Shown piece by piece: positions 26,733 to 34,667 of a DNA stretch of 64,000 nt. Numbering within the stretch: position 1 is the stretch's first letter; each line of letters starts with the position of its first letter. The DNA comes from Sediminicola sp963974715 (GTDB taxonomy: Bacteria > Bacteroidota > Bacteroidia > Flavobacteriales > Flavobacteriaceae). The position numbers and the translations under genes are program-made. The DNA lies in NCBI GenBank assembly GCA_963974715.1, contig CAXBDK010000008.1, forward strand, positions 124,001 through 188,000, read 5' to 3'. The notes beneath the pieces were generated by a model. The model made no database searches and was not told the origin of the DNA. It worked only from the letters and a program-made list of their open reading frames with translations.

Positions 26733-27116
26733 CTAGAGCACCATCTCCGTGAACAGCCGTTGGGCCGTCCGCTCTAGGTCCCCGCTAAAGCCGCCGTGCG
26801 GCCTAGATGTCTGGATAACAGAACTGCGCACCGCCGTGAGCCAACGGAACCTGGAGGTCATATCCAATTTAGCCAAAGGCCCCCCATTTGTTTTCCCCCA
26901 GGCTATTTTCTGAAAAGCCTCCAAATTTTTTTCCAGTAGTTCCAGATCGGTTTCCCCACAAAAGGCGGTTATCCTTTTTTCATCAATGGTAAATAGTACA
27001 TTGATAAACTGTTCCTTTTTACAGAACAAAATGGTCCCCACGTTTAAAAACTCCTCCCTTTCCACCTTTGGCACAAAGCGGATGGTGGCATATTCATATA
27101 AATATTTTCCTTGCAT
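26733..27116 (-). CDS. DUF3037 family protein
   Basis: 127 residues from ATG 27116 (131 from the ATG at 27128). The start YEYATIRFVPKVEREEFLNVG matches the DUF3037 pattern, followed by a Cys-Gly-Glu region and a C-terminal basic/aromatic patch. No signal peptide. The gene starts inside the 3' end of the HipA-like kinase gene (23-35 bp overlap), so the two are translationally coupled. This pairing recurs in many bacteria; its function is unknown. It could be an accessory or antidote of the kinase, but nothing in the sequence proves that. Confidence 0.8.
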   Translation of the reverse strand: MQGKYLYEYATIRFVPKVEREEFLNVGTILFCKKEQFINVLFTIDEKRITAFCGETDLELLEKNLEAFQKIAWGKTNGGPLAKLDMTSRFRWLTAVRSSVIQTSRPHGGFSGDLERTAQRLFTEMVL

Positions 27117-27876
27117 CCTGTGCTTCATTTACAAAAATTTCCGAATTGGCCAATCGTAATTTCAAGAATTTAAAATACACTTCCTTGATCTGTTGTGAAT
27201 TTTCCGAGCTGCCCTCCCATTGGAGCCATTGATCCGGAATGGAATCGACAATTTCCCTAAGTCCATCCTTTTCCAGTAGGGACCGAAAGCGGGTGTCCAC
27301 CATGTCCAAGGCACTGGCATTGGGCAGCAGAACATGATCTTTTATCAGGGAAAAGGGCGTTGTCGCTAATTTCTCCCAATTGGTCCATGAATGGTGAAAA
27401 TAGAAGGAGGCACCATGGTCTATCAACCATAGTTCCTTATGCCATAACAACATATTGGTGTTTCTAAAGGACCTATCTATATTGGTGATAAACGCATCCA
27501 ACCAGACTATTTTGGAAGCCGTTTCTGCATCCACTTCGGTCACCACTGGATCATAATTAACGGCACCGGATAAAAAATGGAGACCTATGTTCAGGCCTTG
27601 GCTTCCCTTTAGAAGATCCTGTATTTCCTCGTCCCCTTCCGTCCGTCCAAAGGCCTCGTCCAATTCCGCAAAGACAATTTCGGGCACCTTTAGACCCAAT
27701 AGGCGCGCTATTTCACCCCCGAGGAATTCGGCGATCAAGGCCTTTACACCATGGCCAGCCCCCCTAAATTTCACCACGTAATTAAAACCGTCATCGGCCT
27801 CGGCAATTGCCGGCAAAGATCCCCCTTCCCGCAAGGGAGCTATATACCTCGTAACGGTTACAGGTCTTATATCCAT
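27094..27876 (-). CDS. HipA-like kinase
   Basis: 260 residues. The kinase-like core shows LDAFITNIDRSFRNTNML with catalytic D134 and LWLIDHGASF with metal-binding D153, the HipA arrangement of N.DR...N followed by IDHG. The N-terminal lobe has a YVVKF lysine (K36). It is shorter than classical HipA (about 440 residues) and lacks its N-terminal subdomain, as do other stand-alone HipA-like proteins. No HipB-type helix-turn-helix antitoxin is encoded; the partner gene is DUF3037. A TAnnTTTG promoter lies 26-33 bp upstream. The target of phosphorylation is unknown. Confidence 0.82.
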   Translation of the reverse strand: MDIRPVTVTRYIAPLREGGSLPAIAEADDGFNYVVKFRGAGHGVKALIAEFLGGEIARLLGLKVPEIVFAELDEAFGRTEGDEEIQDLLKGSQGLNIGLHFLSGAVNYDPVVTEVDAETASKIVWLDAFITNIDRSFRNTNMLLWHKELWLIDHGASFYFHHSWTNWEKLATTPFSLIKDHVLLPNASALDMVDTRFRSLLEKDGLREIVDSIPDQWLQWEGSSENSQQIKEVYFKFLKLRLANSEIFVNEAQDARKIFI

Positions 27877-27901
27877 ATTATTTAAGAATTGTCAGCAATG
27901 G

Positions 27902-27931
27902 CAAAGATACTTTTTTTTCGGGCTGGGTAAA
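27902..27931 (-). promoter_or_regulatory. Probable promoter of the HipA-like/DUF3037 operon
   Basis: On the minus strand TATCTTTG (27902-27909) matches the -7 consensus TAnnTTTG and TTTA (27928-27931) lies 18 bp upstream as a -33 element. The distance to the ATG is 25 bp. Confidence 0.6.
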
Positions 27932-28077
27932 TCGAGATGGTCTGGCAGTACCCACTTACTTTAACGGCCTATAATTCCCTTACGTTTTACGACCTTGGGC
28001 AGGAACATTGCAGCATTCCTTTACAAGCCAATATTTCAATTTTCAGAACGCGTCTTTTTTTATCTTTAAAACGTCAT

Positions 28078-28106
28078 TTTAAGGTATATACATTTTAATA
28101 CTTTTG
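28078..28106 (+). promoter_or_regulatory. Probable promoter of the siderophore-type TonB receptor gene
   Basis: TACTTTTG (28099-28106) matches the -7 consensus, with TTTA (28078-28081) 17 bp upstream. The start codon is 32 bp downstream. I see no obvious Fur box over it. Confidence 0.55.
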
Positions 28107-28138
28107 CACGAACCTTATTTAGACTAAATACAAATAAT

Positions 28139-30607
28139 ATGTTGCAGAAGTTTTTAATCATCGCATTTGTGCTTACACCCTTTTTGTTATTGGCACAGAA
28201 TAACGGTACCATCACAGGTACGGTCGTGTCCCCAACAGGGGAACCTATTCCCAATGTGAACGTTTTACTGAAAAGTACCGGTAAAGGTACCACTACCGAC
28301 GCCGCTGGGGAATTTGAAATTACGAAAGTCCGCCCGGGCGCTTACCAGCTCAACCTAACCTCCCTCGGTTATAGGAGCCAACTAGTTTCCGTTGCCGTAA
28401 CTTCGGATGCGACCACTATGGTTGCCCCTATAGTATTGGAGGAAAGTCGGGAACAATTGAACGAAGTTGTCCTAAATACCGAAAAAGTAAACAAATTTGC
28501 CAAGGAAAGCAGTGTATATGTCTCCAAAATGCCCTTAAAGGATATTGAAAATCCACAAGTATACAACAGTATTCCCAACACCCTGCTACAGGAACAAGTA
28601 GTGACCAATTTTGACGATGCCCTTAAAAATGCCACTGGTCTGGATAAGTTATGGGAATCCACCGGAAGGGGAAGTGATGGTGCCGGATATTTTTCCCTAA
28701 GGGGTTTTGCGGTGCAGCCCACCATGATCAACGGTCTGCCAGGATTGACAAACGGCAGTCCAGACCCTGCCAATGTAGAGAGTATAGAAGTTATTAAAGG
28801 GCCATCGGGCACCCTTTACGGAAGTAGCCTGATCTCTTATGGGGGACTTATAAACATCAATACCAAAAAGCCATTTTACGGATTTGGGGGTAACGTATCC
28901 TATACCTCGGCCAGTTATGGGCTGAACCGGGTGACGGCGGATGTCAACACCACCTTGGGCACGGAACAAAAGTTGGCCCTAAGGGTAAATACCGCATACC
29001 ACACACAGAACAGTTTTCAGGACGCAGGCTTTAGGAAGTCGTTCTTTTTTGCCCCGTCCCTTGCCTTTAAGGCGAACGATAGACTGTCCTTTAATGTGAA
29101 CACCGAATTTTACAATGGAAGAAGCACCAACCAGACCATGTTGTTCGTGGATAGGGGCTCCCCGTTAAGGGTCCGTAATATGGATGAACTGCTTTATGAC
29201 AACGAAAGGTCCTATACCTCCAATGACCTTTATATTGACACCCCGACCTATAGCCTTCAGGGACTTATGAACTATAAGTTAAGCGATTCATGGACATCCC
29301 AAACCGTTTTCTCCCGTGCCAATGCCAAATCGGATGGATATTATTCATATCTCTATGAAGTAACGGGTACCGCCGAGGCGCTCAGTGGGACATCCGTTGA
29401 TGATGGTATCATCTTGGCCCGATATACCAGTAAACAAAATTCCGAAACAATTGGTACTGATATCCAACAGAATTTTATAGGGGATTTCCATATCGGTACC
29501 ATGCGCAACAGGATCGTGGCCGGTTTGGATTATTTTAATACAAGGGTAATAGGTAACAGTACCGGCTATGGAAACCAAGGATTTGTATATATTGGTACCG
29601 ATACAGAGGAATTCCAAGCACTGGTCCCCGCAATGCACGGCCAGTTCGGGTCTCCATTAGGGGGACTTGTGGACGATTCTGGGGTATTAACCCAAGCGGG
29701 AGCGGATGCCGGGATTGCGGCCCTGGCCGATCCCAGTGCCCAATACAGCGAAGCGAACCAAGAAATCTTTAGCGCATATGCTTCCAATGTCATCAATATT
29801 TTGCCCCAGCTATCGGCCATGACCAGTTTAAGGGTCGACCGGTTTTCCAACGATTCCTATAACCAGACCGCTTTTTCGCCCAAATTTGGATTGGTCTTCC
29901 AACCCATTTTGGACAAAGTTTCCCTCTTTGCGAATTATATGGACGGATTTAGCAATTTGGCGCCCGTGACCGAAATTACGGACGGCAACCCTACCAATAG
30001 GGCCTTGGAACCGGAACATGCCACCCAATTTGAGATCGGCACCAAACTGAACCTTCTAGAGGGAAAATTGGCCGCAACCTTAAGTTATTACGATATAAAT
30101 GTGGATAATATGGCGCTGCGGAACGATATTGATGCGGAGAATTATTTTTACACACAAGATGGGGAACAAACAAGTAAGGGGTTTGAGGCGAGTATTGTAG
30201 CCAACCCGATCCAAGGATTGGACATCATTGCCGGCTATAGTTACAACGATGGGGAACTGATTGCAGGGCCGGACGATTTTAGGGGATTTAGACCAGAAAG
30301 TGCTGGACCGCGAAATCTGGCCAATCTTTGGGCAAGTTATAAATTTGGCCAAGGAAACCTGGAAGGTTTCGGATTGGGTTTTGGGGGAAATTATGCGGGC
30401 GACAACAAAATTTTCAATAGGACCAATGGAACGTTTACATTGGACAGTTATACCGTTCTAAATGCATCCGCTTTTTATGCGGGAACGGATTTTAGGATTA
30501 CCTTAAAATTGGACAATATGGCCAATAAGGAATACTATAAAGGATGGTCGACCATCAGCCCCCAAAACCTCAGGAGCGTTTCCGCCAATTTTACCTACTT
30601 CTTCTAA
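28139..30607 (+). CDS. TonB-dependent siderophore-type receptor
   Basis: 822 residues. Signal peptide (residues 1-20, ending LLAQ), then a carboxypeptidase-regulatory-like domain (about 23-105, GTITGTVVSPTGEPIPNVNV), a plug domain (about 120-255, with SIEVIKGPSGTLYG) and a 22-strand barrel ending in the aromatic terminus FTYFF. The plug and barrel spacing resemble FhuA/FpvA-like siderophore receptors more than SusC. It imports a ferric siderophore or similar ligand across the outer membrane using TonB energy. The ligand is not inferable. It is monocistronic, with its own promoter and a strong terminator. Confidence 0.88.
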   Translation: MLQKFLIIAFVLTPFLLLAQNNGTITGTVVSPTGEPIPNVNVLLKSTGKGTTTDAAGEFEITKVRPGAYQLNLTSLGYRSQLVSVAVTSDATTMVAPIVLEESREQLNEVVLNTEKVNKFAKESSVYVSKMPLKDIENPQVYNSIPNTLLQEQVVTNFDDALKNATGLDKLWESTGRGSDGAGYFSLRGFAVQPTMINGLPGLTNGSPDPANVESIEVIKGPSGTLYGSSLISYGGLININTKKPFYGFGGNVSYTSASYGLNRVTADVNTTLGTEQKLALRVNTAYHTQNSFQDAGFRKSFFFAPSLAFKANDRLSFNVNTEFYNGRSTNQTMLFVDRGSPLRVRNMDELLYDNERSYTSNDLYIDTPTYSLQGLMNYKLSDSWTSQTVFSRANAKSDGYYSYLYEVTGTAEALSGTSVDDGIILARYTSKQNSETIGTDIQQNFIGDFHIGTMRNRIVAGLDYFNTRVIGNSTGYGNQGFVYIGTDTEEFQALVPAMHGQFGSPLGGLVDDSGVLTQAGADAGIAALADPSAQYSEANQEIFSAYASNVINILPQLSAMTSLRVDRFSNDSYNQTAFSPKFGLVFQPILDKVSLFANYMDGFSNLAPVTEITDGNPTNRALEPEHATQFEIGTKLNLLEGKLAATLSYYDINVDNMALRNDIDAENYFYTQDGEQTSKGFEASIVANPIQGLDIIAGYSYNDGELIAGPDDFRGFRPESAGPRNLANLWASYKFGQGNLEGFGLGFGGNYAGDNKIFNRTNGTFTLDSYTVLNASAFYAGTDFRITLKLDNMANKEYYKGWSTISPQNLRSVSANFTYFF

Positions 30608-30685
30608 TCTTAAAAGCTTCCAAGAAAAAATCCGACCATACGGAGCATCGGGAAATAAGACCCAGTCAATGGGATAAATAATATA

Positions 30686-30721
30686 GGCCCATCCAGAACT
30701 CGTTCTGGATGGGCCTTTTTT
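30686..30721 (+). terminator. Strong intrinsic terminator
   Basis: Perfect 13-14-bp arms GGCCCATCCAGAAC / GTTCTGGATGGGCC followed by six T residues. It ends the TonB receptor transcript. Confidence 0.93.
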
Positions 30722-30980
30722 GGGTCGCAGTAAGGTCTTTTACCATGTGGGAATAAGGGAAACGGGAGCTTTGGGCCTTATCGCCGTAGATACAACGAAT
30801 TTTAATTTTTAATGCCGTTCCTTATAAGCGGTATATACAATTTGGTCAGGTCCTAACCTCTATTATCTTTCCCTAAACAAAAAATATTCCAACTACCTCT
30901 TGGACAGGTAAGGACGACCATGTGCAAAGCTTTGCATACTTTTTAATGTCCATAGCCAGTTGATAGATGGCGATAATTTG

Positions 30981-30988
30981 TACATTTG
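30981..30988 (+). promoter_or_regulatory. -7 promoter element of the TPR-AraC gene
   Basis: TACATTTG fits TAnnTTTG. It lies downstream of an in-frame ATG at 30960 and 43 bp upstream of the ATG at 31032, so it supports the later start. Confidence 0.5.
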
Positions 30989-31031
30989 GTCTGCTGATCA
31001 TACCTCGGACAGTTACCAAATTTCATGCCGT

Positions 31032-32897
31032 ATGCATCGGGTATCCACCATATTGCCATTCCTATTATTTCTGTTCCAAAGCTCCCTTCTCAGTTCCCAG
31101 TTGACCCAGAAGGATTCCATAGACCGTTATCTGGGACAGATCGAAAAACTGATCCAGGAAAAGGACAGTTACAAGGAAGAGTTTTTGGATACCGTTTATC
31201 TGCACTCCAAATTGAAACATGCAAAAGGGGAAGATAAGGTAGCCATTCTTTTAAAACTGTACACTTCCCAAATTTATCGATCCATCGATCGGGCCTCATG
31301 TTACAATGATAAAGCGTTGGCACTTTCAAAGACCCTGTCCCTAAAAAAGGGCATGTTGGCGGCAAAGTACAACCAGGCCTATCTCATGTTCATGCAGGGA
31401 AATTTCGACGGCTCGCGGAACCTCACAAAGGAAGTACAAAAAGTGGCGGGATATGGTTCGTATCCCGAGATACATTCCGATTTCACGGCGTTAATGTCGG
31501 TAATACATACCGAAAAGGGAGAGTATGACATGGCCCTGGAAACCGCACTTGGCCTCTTGGAATGGGCAGAACGGTCCCAAAATGAATATATGTTGATGAA
31601 AGCGCATTCGGCCCTGTCCCATTATTACCTGCGCGCCGAAAAGTACCAAAAGGCGTTAACCCATTGTTTAAAAGGCCTTCATTATATCATAGCCCTAAAA
31701 AAGACGCACTATTTCTATCCAAAGATGGATGAAATTGCCCGGATGACCGCCAAACTGGGGGATCGTAAGGGTGCATTGGATACCTACGGCTTTTATATCG
31801 CCATGGAAAAAAAAATGATGCCTGTGGGAAGCTATATCCAAAGTGTGGTCTATATGAACATGGCCGATATCTATATGTGCAATGGGAACCATAAGGAAGC
31901 ACAAAGGTATCTTTCCCGTGCCATGGCAATGAATTCCCAAAACAATTACAGGTTCCGTATTCCAAGGGCCCTTATTGTACAGGCCGAACTGTACCTACAA
32001 CAGGGCGACACCCTCAATGCCATCAAAAACTATGAAAGCAGCATTGAGGCCGCGGAAGATATAGATGCTTTTGATGTGATGAAAAGCAACAGCGCCATCT
32101 TGGAAAATCTGTATACGGACATTGGGGAAGTGGAAAAGGCACACGATTACCAGCTCATTTTCAAGTCCATCAGGGATTCCCTTTTTACCCATGAAAAGGA
32201 GCAAAAAATCATAATTCTTGAAACCCAGAGGGATATTAGGGAGGTTTCACAAAGGAGGGAAATCCTGGAATTACAGAACCATGCCCAACGGGAGCGTTAC
32301 AAAGCGGTCATCGCTATCCTGCTCCTTCTGGTGTTCCTGAGCATGTTGAGCGCTTTTTCCTATCTTAAGGTAAAAGGGAAAAATAAGTTGCTCACCCAAA
32401 GGGCCATACAATTGGCAAAGGTGTATTGGACCTTGAGCGAAAAACTAAAGGATACCGAAAATTCGGGCAAGGAGGAGGGGGAAACTGAAGATGTCATCCC
32501 TGTCAACAAGGTTTCAACGGTGATGGATGAGGATACCAAGGATATTATCCTGGCCAAACTTGAAAAATTGGAGGCCGAGCGGTTTTACATCGATCCCAAT
32601 TGTAATCTGTACCAACTTTCCGATCGATTGAAGACCAATCCCAAATACCTTTCACATGTTATCAACCAGACCAAAAACCTTAATTTCAACAGTTATATCA
32701 ATGAAATGAGGATAAAATACCTACTAGCCAAACTGGCAGGGGACGCTAAGTTCAGGAACAGCAAGCTAAGTTATATTGCGGTCTCGGTGGGATTCAACAA
32801 TTTGAACACCTTCAATGCGGCCTTTAAAAAACGCCATGGGATACTTCCTTCGCACTTTATAAAGGAACTGAACACCAGCAGTGCAAGCAGCAATTGA
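31032..32897 (+). CDS. TPR-repeat membrane sensor with AraC DNA-binding domain
   Basis: 621 residues from ATG 31032, which starts a signal sequence (HRVSTILPFLLFLFQSS). Residues about 60-400 are tetratricopeptide-like helices in the periplasm, followed by a short coiled coil, one membrane span (AVIAILLLLVFLSMLSAF, about 433-452), a linker and a C-terminal AraC-type double helix-turn-helix (KYLSHVINQT, YIAVSVGFNNLNTFNAAFKKRHG). Such one-component regulators couple a periplasmic signal directly to transcription. It is encoded between a TonB receptor and a SusC/SusD pair and may control either; the convergent SusC/D is the more usual target class. Confidence 0.87.
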   Translation: MHRVSTILPFLLFLFQSSLLSSQLTQKDSIDRYLGQIEKLIQEKDSYKEEFLDTVYLHSKLKHAKGEDKVAILLKLYTSQIYRSIDRASCYNDKALALSKTLSLKKGMLAAKYNQAYLMFMQGNFDGSRNLTKEVQKVAGYGSYPEIHSDFTALMSVIHTEKGEYDMALETALGLLEWAERSQNEYMLMKAHSALSHYYLRAEKYQKALTHCLKGLHYIIALKKTHYFYPKMDEIARMTAKLGDRKGALDTYGFYIAMEKKMMPVGSYIQSVVYMNMADIYMCNGNHKEAQRYLSRAMAMNSQNNYRFRIPRALIVQAELYLQQGDTLNAIKNYESSIEAAEDIDAFDVMKSNSAILENLYTDIGEVEKAHDYQLIFKSIRDSLFTHEKEQKIIILETQRDIREVSQRREILELQNHAQRERYKAVIAILLLLVFLSMLSAFSYLKVKGKNKLLTQRAIQLAKVYWTLSEKLKDTENSGKEEGETEDVIPVNKVSTVMDEDTKDIILAKLEKLEAERFYIDPNCNLYQLSDRLKTNPKYLSHVINQTKNLNFNSYINEMRIKYLLAKLAGDAKFRNSKLSYIAVSVGFNNLNTFNAAFKKRHGILPSHFIKELNTSSASSN

Positions 32898-33005
32898 TTC
32901 ATTCCCAAATAGAACCTACCCAAAGCCCCCTCTCACGTCAAGACAGAGGGTATTTAATTACCGCTATTAAGGCACTTTTTTTGAACCAACCAATCCAATC
33001 TATAG

Positions 33006-33044
33006 AAAAACAAAAGCGGCGCCCCTGGGGGGAAACCGCTTTTG
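33006..33044 (-). terminator. Terminator of the susC/susD transcript
   Basis: Perfect 9-bp arms CAAAAGCGG / CCGCTTTTG; the minus strand continues into five T residues. It lies 59 bp after the susD stop. Confidence 0.82.
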
Positions 33045-33102
33045 AAACTAACTAACTAAACTAACTTCAATGTTGCCCCCACTATGGGGAACAAATTACT
33101 TT

Positions 33103-34641
33103 CTAATACCCAGGGTTTTGCGGGGTAAGGTTCGGGTTGTTGATCAACTCCGGTCCCGGAATGGGGAACAACAAGTGCTTTTCCTGCAATGCTTGATTGG
33201 AATTTAGGATCACATGGCCAACAAAATCGTCAAACCCATCAGTGGTGGAATTGTAGACCTGTCTCAAACGGACCATATCGAACCATATTTTCATTTCAAA
33301 AGCAAGTTCGTGCCACCTTTCTTTCCAGATAGCTTCACGTAGGGACTGCTGATCGAACGCTCCCAGAGCAGGCGTCTCAAGACCTGCCCTATCCCTGATC
33401 CTTTTTAAGGCATCCACCGCATCTTGGGAAGGTCCAACGGCCTCGTTACTGGCCTCGGCAAAGATCAACAGGACCTCGGCGAAACGGAATATAGGTACGT
33501 TCAGGTTGTCCTTCGCCGTGCCGGGAATCCCAAAAGTACCATTGGCCGTCACATTAAAATGTTTGAATATAAAGGGAGCGCCCAGATCAAAGAGTTCACC
33601 ACTTCCGTTTTCATAGTAACTGGTATAAAACCAGCCCTCCCTATCGATGGCCCTGATATCACCATCTTCGTAGGAGTTGTAAAATTGTGGTAGCGGAATG
33701 GTACTTCCGGTACCATCTGGGCCCCTGTAGGTAACCGGTTGGAAATTGGGCCGCATATTTCCCATAGGGTTATCGGCCACCAAGTTGTTATATTGTATGC
33801 CAAAAATATGTTCCACCGTATTGTTCAGGCTTTCATCATGTACCTGACCATAGGTCTCAAATAGATCGATCGGTCCCGGATTGTCGATTATCTCCTTTGC
33901 CTTGCTGGCCGCATCCGCATAACGTGCGGTCTCGTTCAAGGGATGTCCTGCCATCGTAAGGTATACTTTTGAAAGCAGGGCCTTTACTGCAGATTGCGAA
34001 ACACGTCCGCTTTCGTCCGTCCAGGGAAGTCCTGCGGACTCCGCCTCCAAAAGGTCGGATACTATTAGGGCATAGACCTCGGACTGGGGAGATCTAACAG
34101 GGAAAAAATCCTCGGAAGTTGCACTTTGCGGAAGGGTGATGAGCGGGATATCGCCCCATATCCTTACCGCCATAAAATAGGCCCAGGCCCTTAAAAACCG
34201 TGCCTCTCCCAACACCCTGGCCTTTTCGGCCTCGTCCATAGGAATGCCCGGCACATTTTCAAGTACCAGGTTGGTATTACCGATCAGCTTATAAATACCT
34301 CTCCACCAGTTTTTCACATGCCCCGTATTTTCATCATAGGACAGGGAATAAAGATTGTTAAGGTCGGAGTTCTGGGCAGTCTGAGTGGTAGTGGTCCCCG
34401 TTGGGGCCAATAACAATTGCCAGTTTGATGAAAATATGCCCGCACCGTCCCCGATAAAACGGGTATCGGCGTAGGCGGCCGCTATGGCTGCCTCCGCATG
34501 TTTTGCAGTGGTATAAAAACTGTCCGGGGTAAGATTGGAAGGATCCGATTCTTCCAAGAAATCCGAACAGCCCATTGTTCCAAACAGTAGGAAAAGACCC
34601 AAAAAATACTTGCTGTTATTTTTAATTATGTTGATTTTCAT
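33103..34641 (-). CDS. SusD/RagB family nutrient-binding lipoprotein
   Basis: 512 residues. The signal peptide ends in the lipobox GTMGC-S (Cys25), followed by the SusD start DFLEESDPSNLTPDSFYTT. The TPR-like helices and the C-terminal signature (ALKRIRDRAGL, then REAIWKERWHELAFEMKIWFDMVRL, ending NPNLTPQNPGY) are complete. SusD proteins sit on the cell surface as lids over their SusC channels and bind oligosaccharides or other nutrients. The partner susC lies 26 bp upstream and carries a premature stop, so this SusD may be an orphan unless the stop is an error. Confidence 0.92.
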   Translation of the reverse strand: MKINIIKNNSKYFLGLFLLFGTMGCSDFLEESDPSNLTPDSFYTTAKHAEAAIAAAYADTRFIGDGAGIFSSNWQLLLAPTGTTTTQTAQNSDLNNLYSLSYDENTGHVKNWWRGIYKLIGNTNLVLENVPGIPMDEAEKARVLGEARFLRAWAYFMAVRIWGDIPLITLPQSATSEDFFPVRSPQSEVYALIVSDLLEAESAGLPWTDESGRVSQSAVKALLSKVYLTMAGHPLNETARYADAASKAKEIIDNPGPIDLFETYGQVHDESLNNTVEHIFGIQYNNLVADNPMGNMRPNFQPVTYRGPDGTGSTIPLPQFYNSYEDGDIRAIDREGWFYTSYYENGSGELFDLGAPFIFKHFNVTANGTFGIPGTAKDNLNVPIFRFAEVLLIFAEASNEAVGPSQDAVDALKRIRDRAGLETPALGAFDQQSLREAIWKERWHELAFEMKIWFDMVRLRQVYNSTTDGFDDFVGHVILNSNQALQEKHLLFPIPGPELINNPNLTPQNPGY

Positions 34642-34667
34642 AAGATTATGTCTTTAAATTTAGCTGA

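Larger units (their letters stand above)
30608..31031. other. Intergenic stretch before the TPR-AraC gene
   Basis: 424 bp. It holds the receptor terminator (30686-30721) and the promoter candidate of the next gene (30981-30988). In between I see no gene or repeat. Confidence 0.5.

Noticed and set aside
28060..28138. Fur box upstream of the siderophore-type receptor
   Set aside because: No convincing 19-bp Fur-type palindrome over the promoter; only the general promoter elements are supported.
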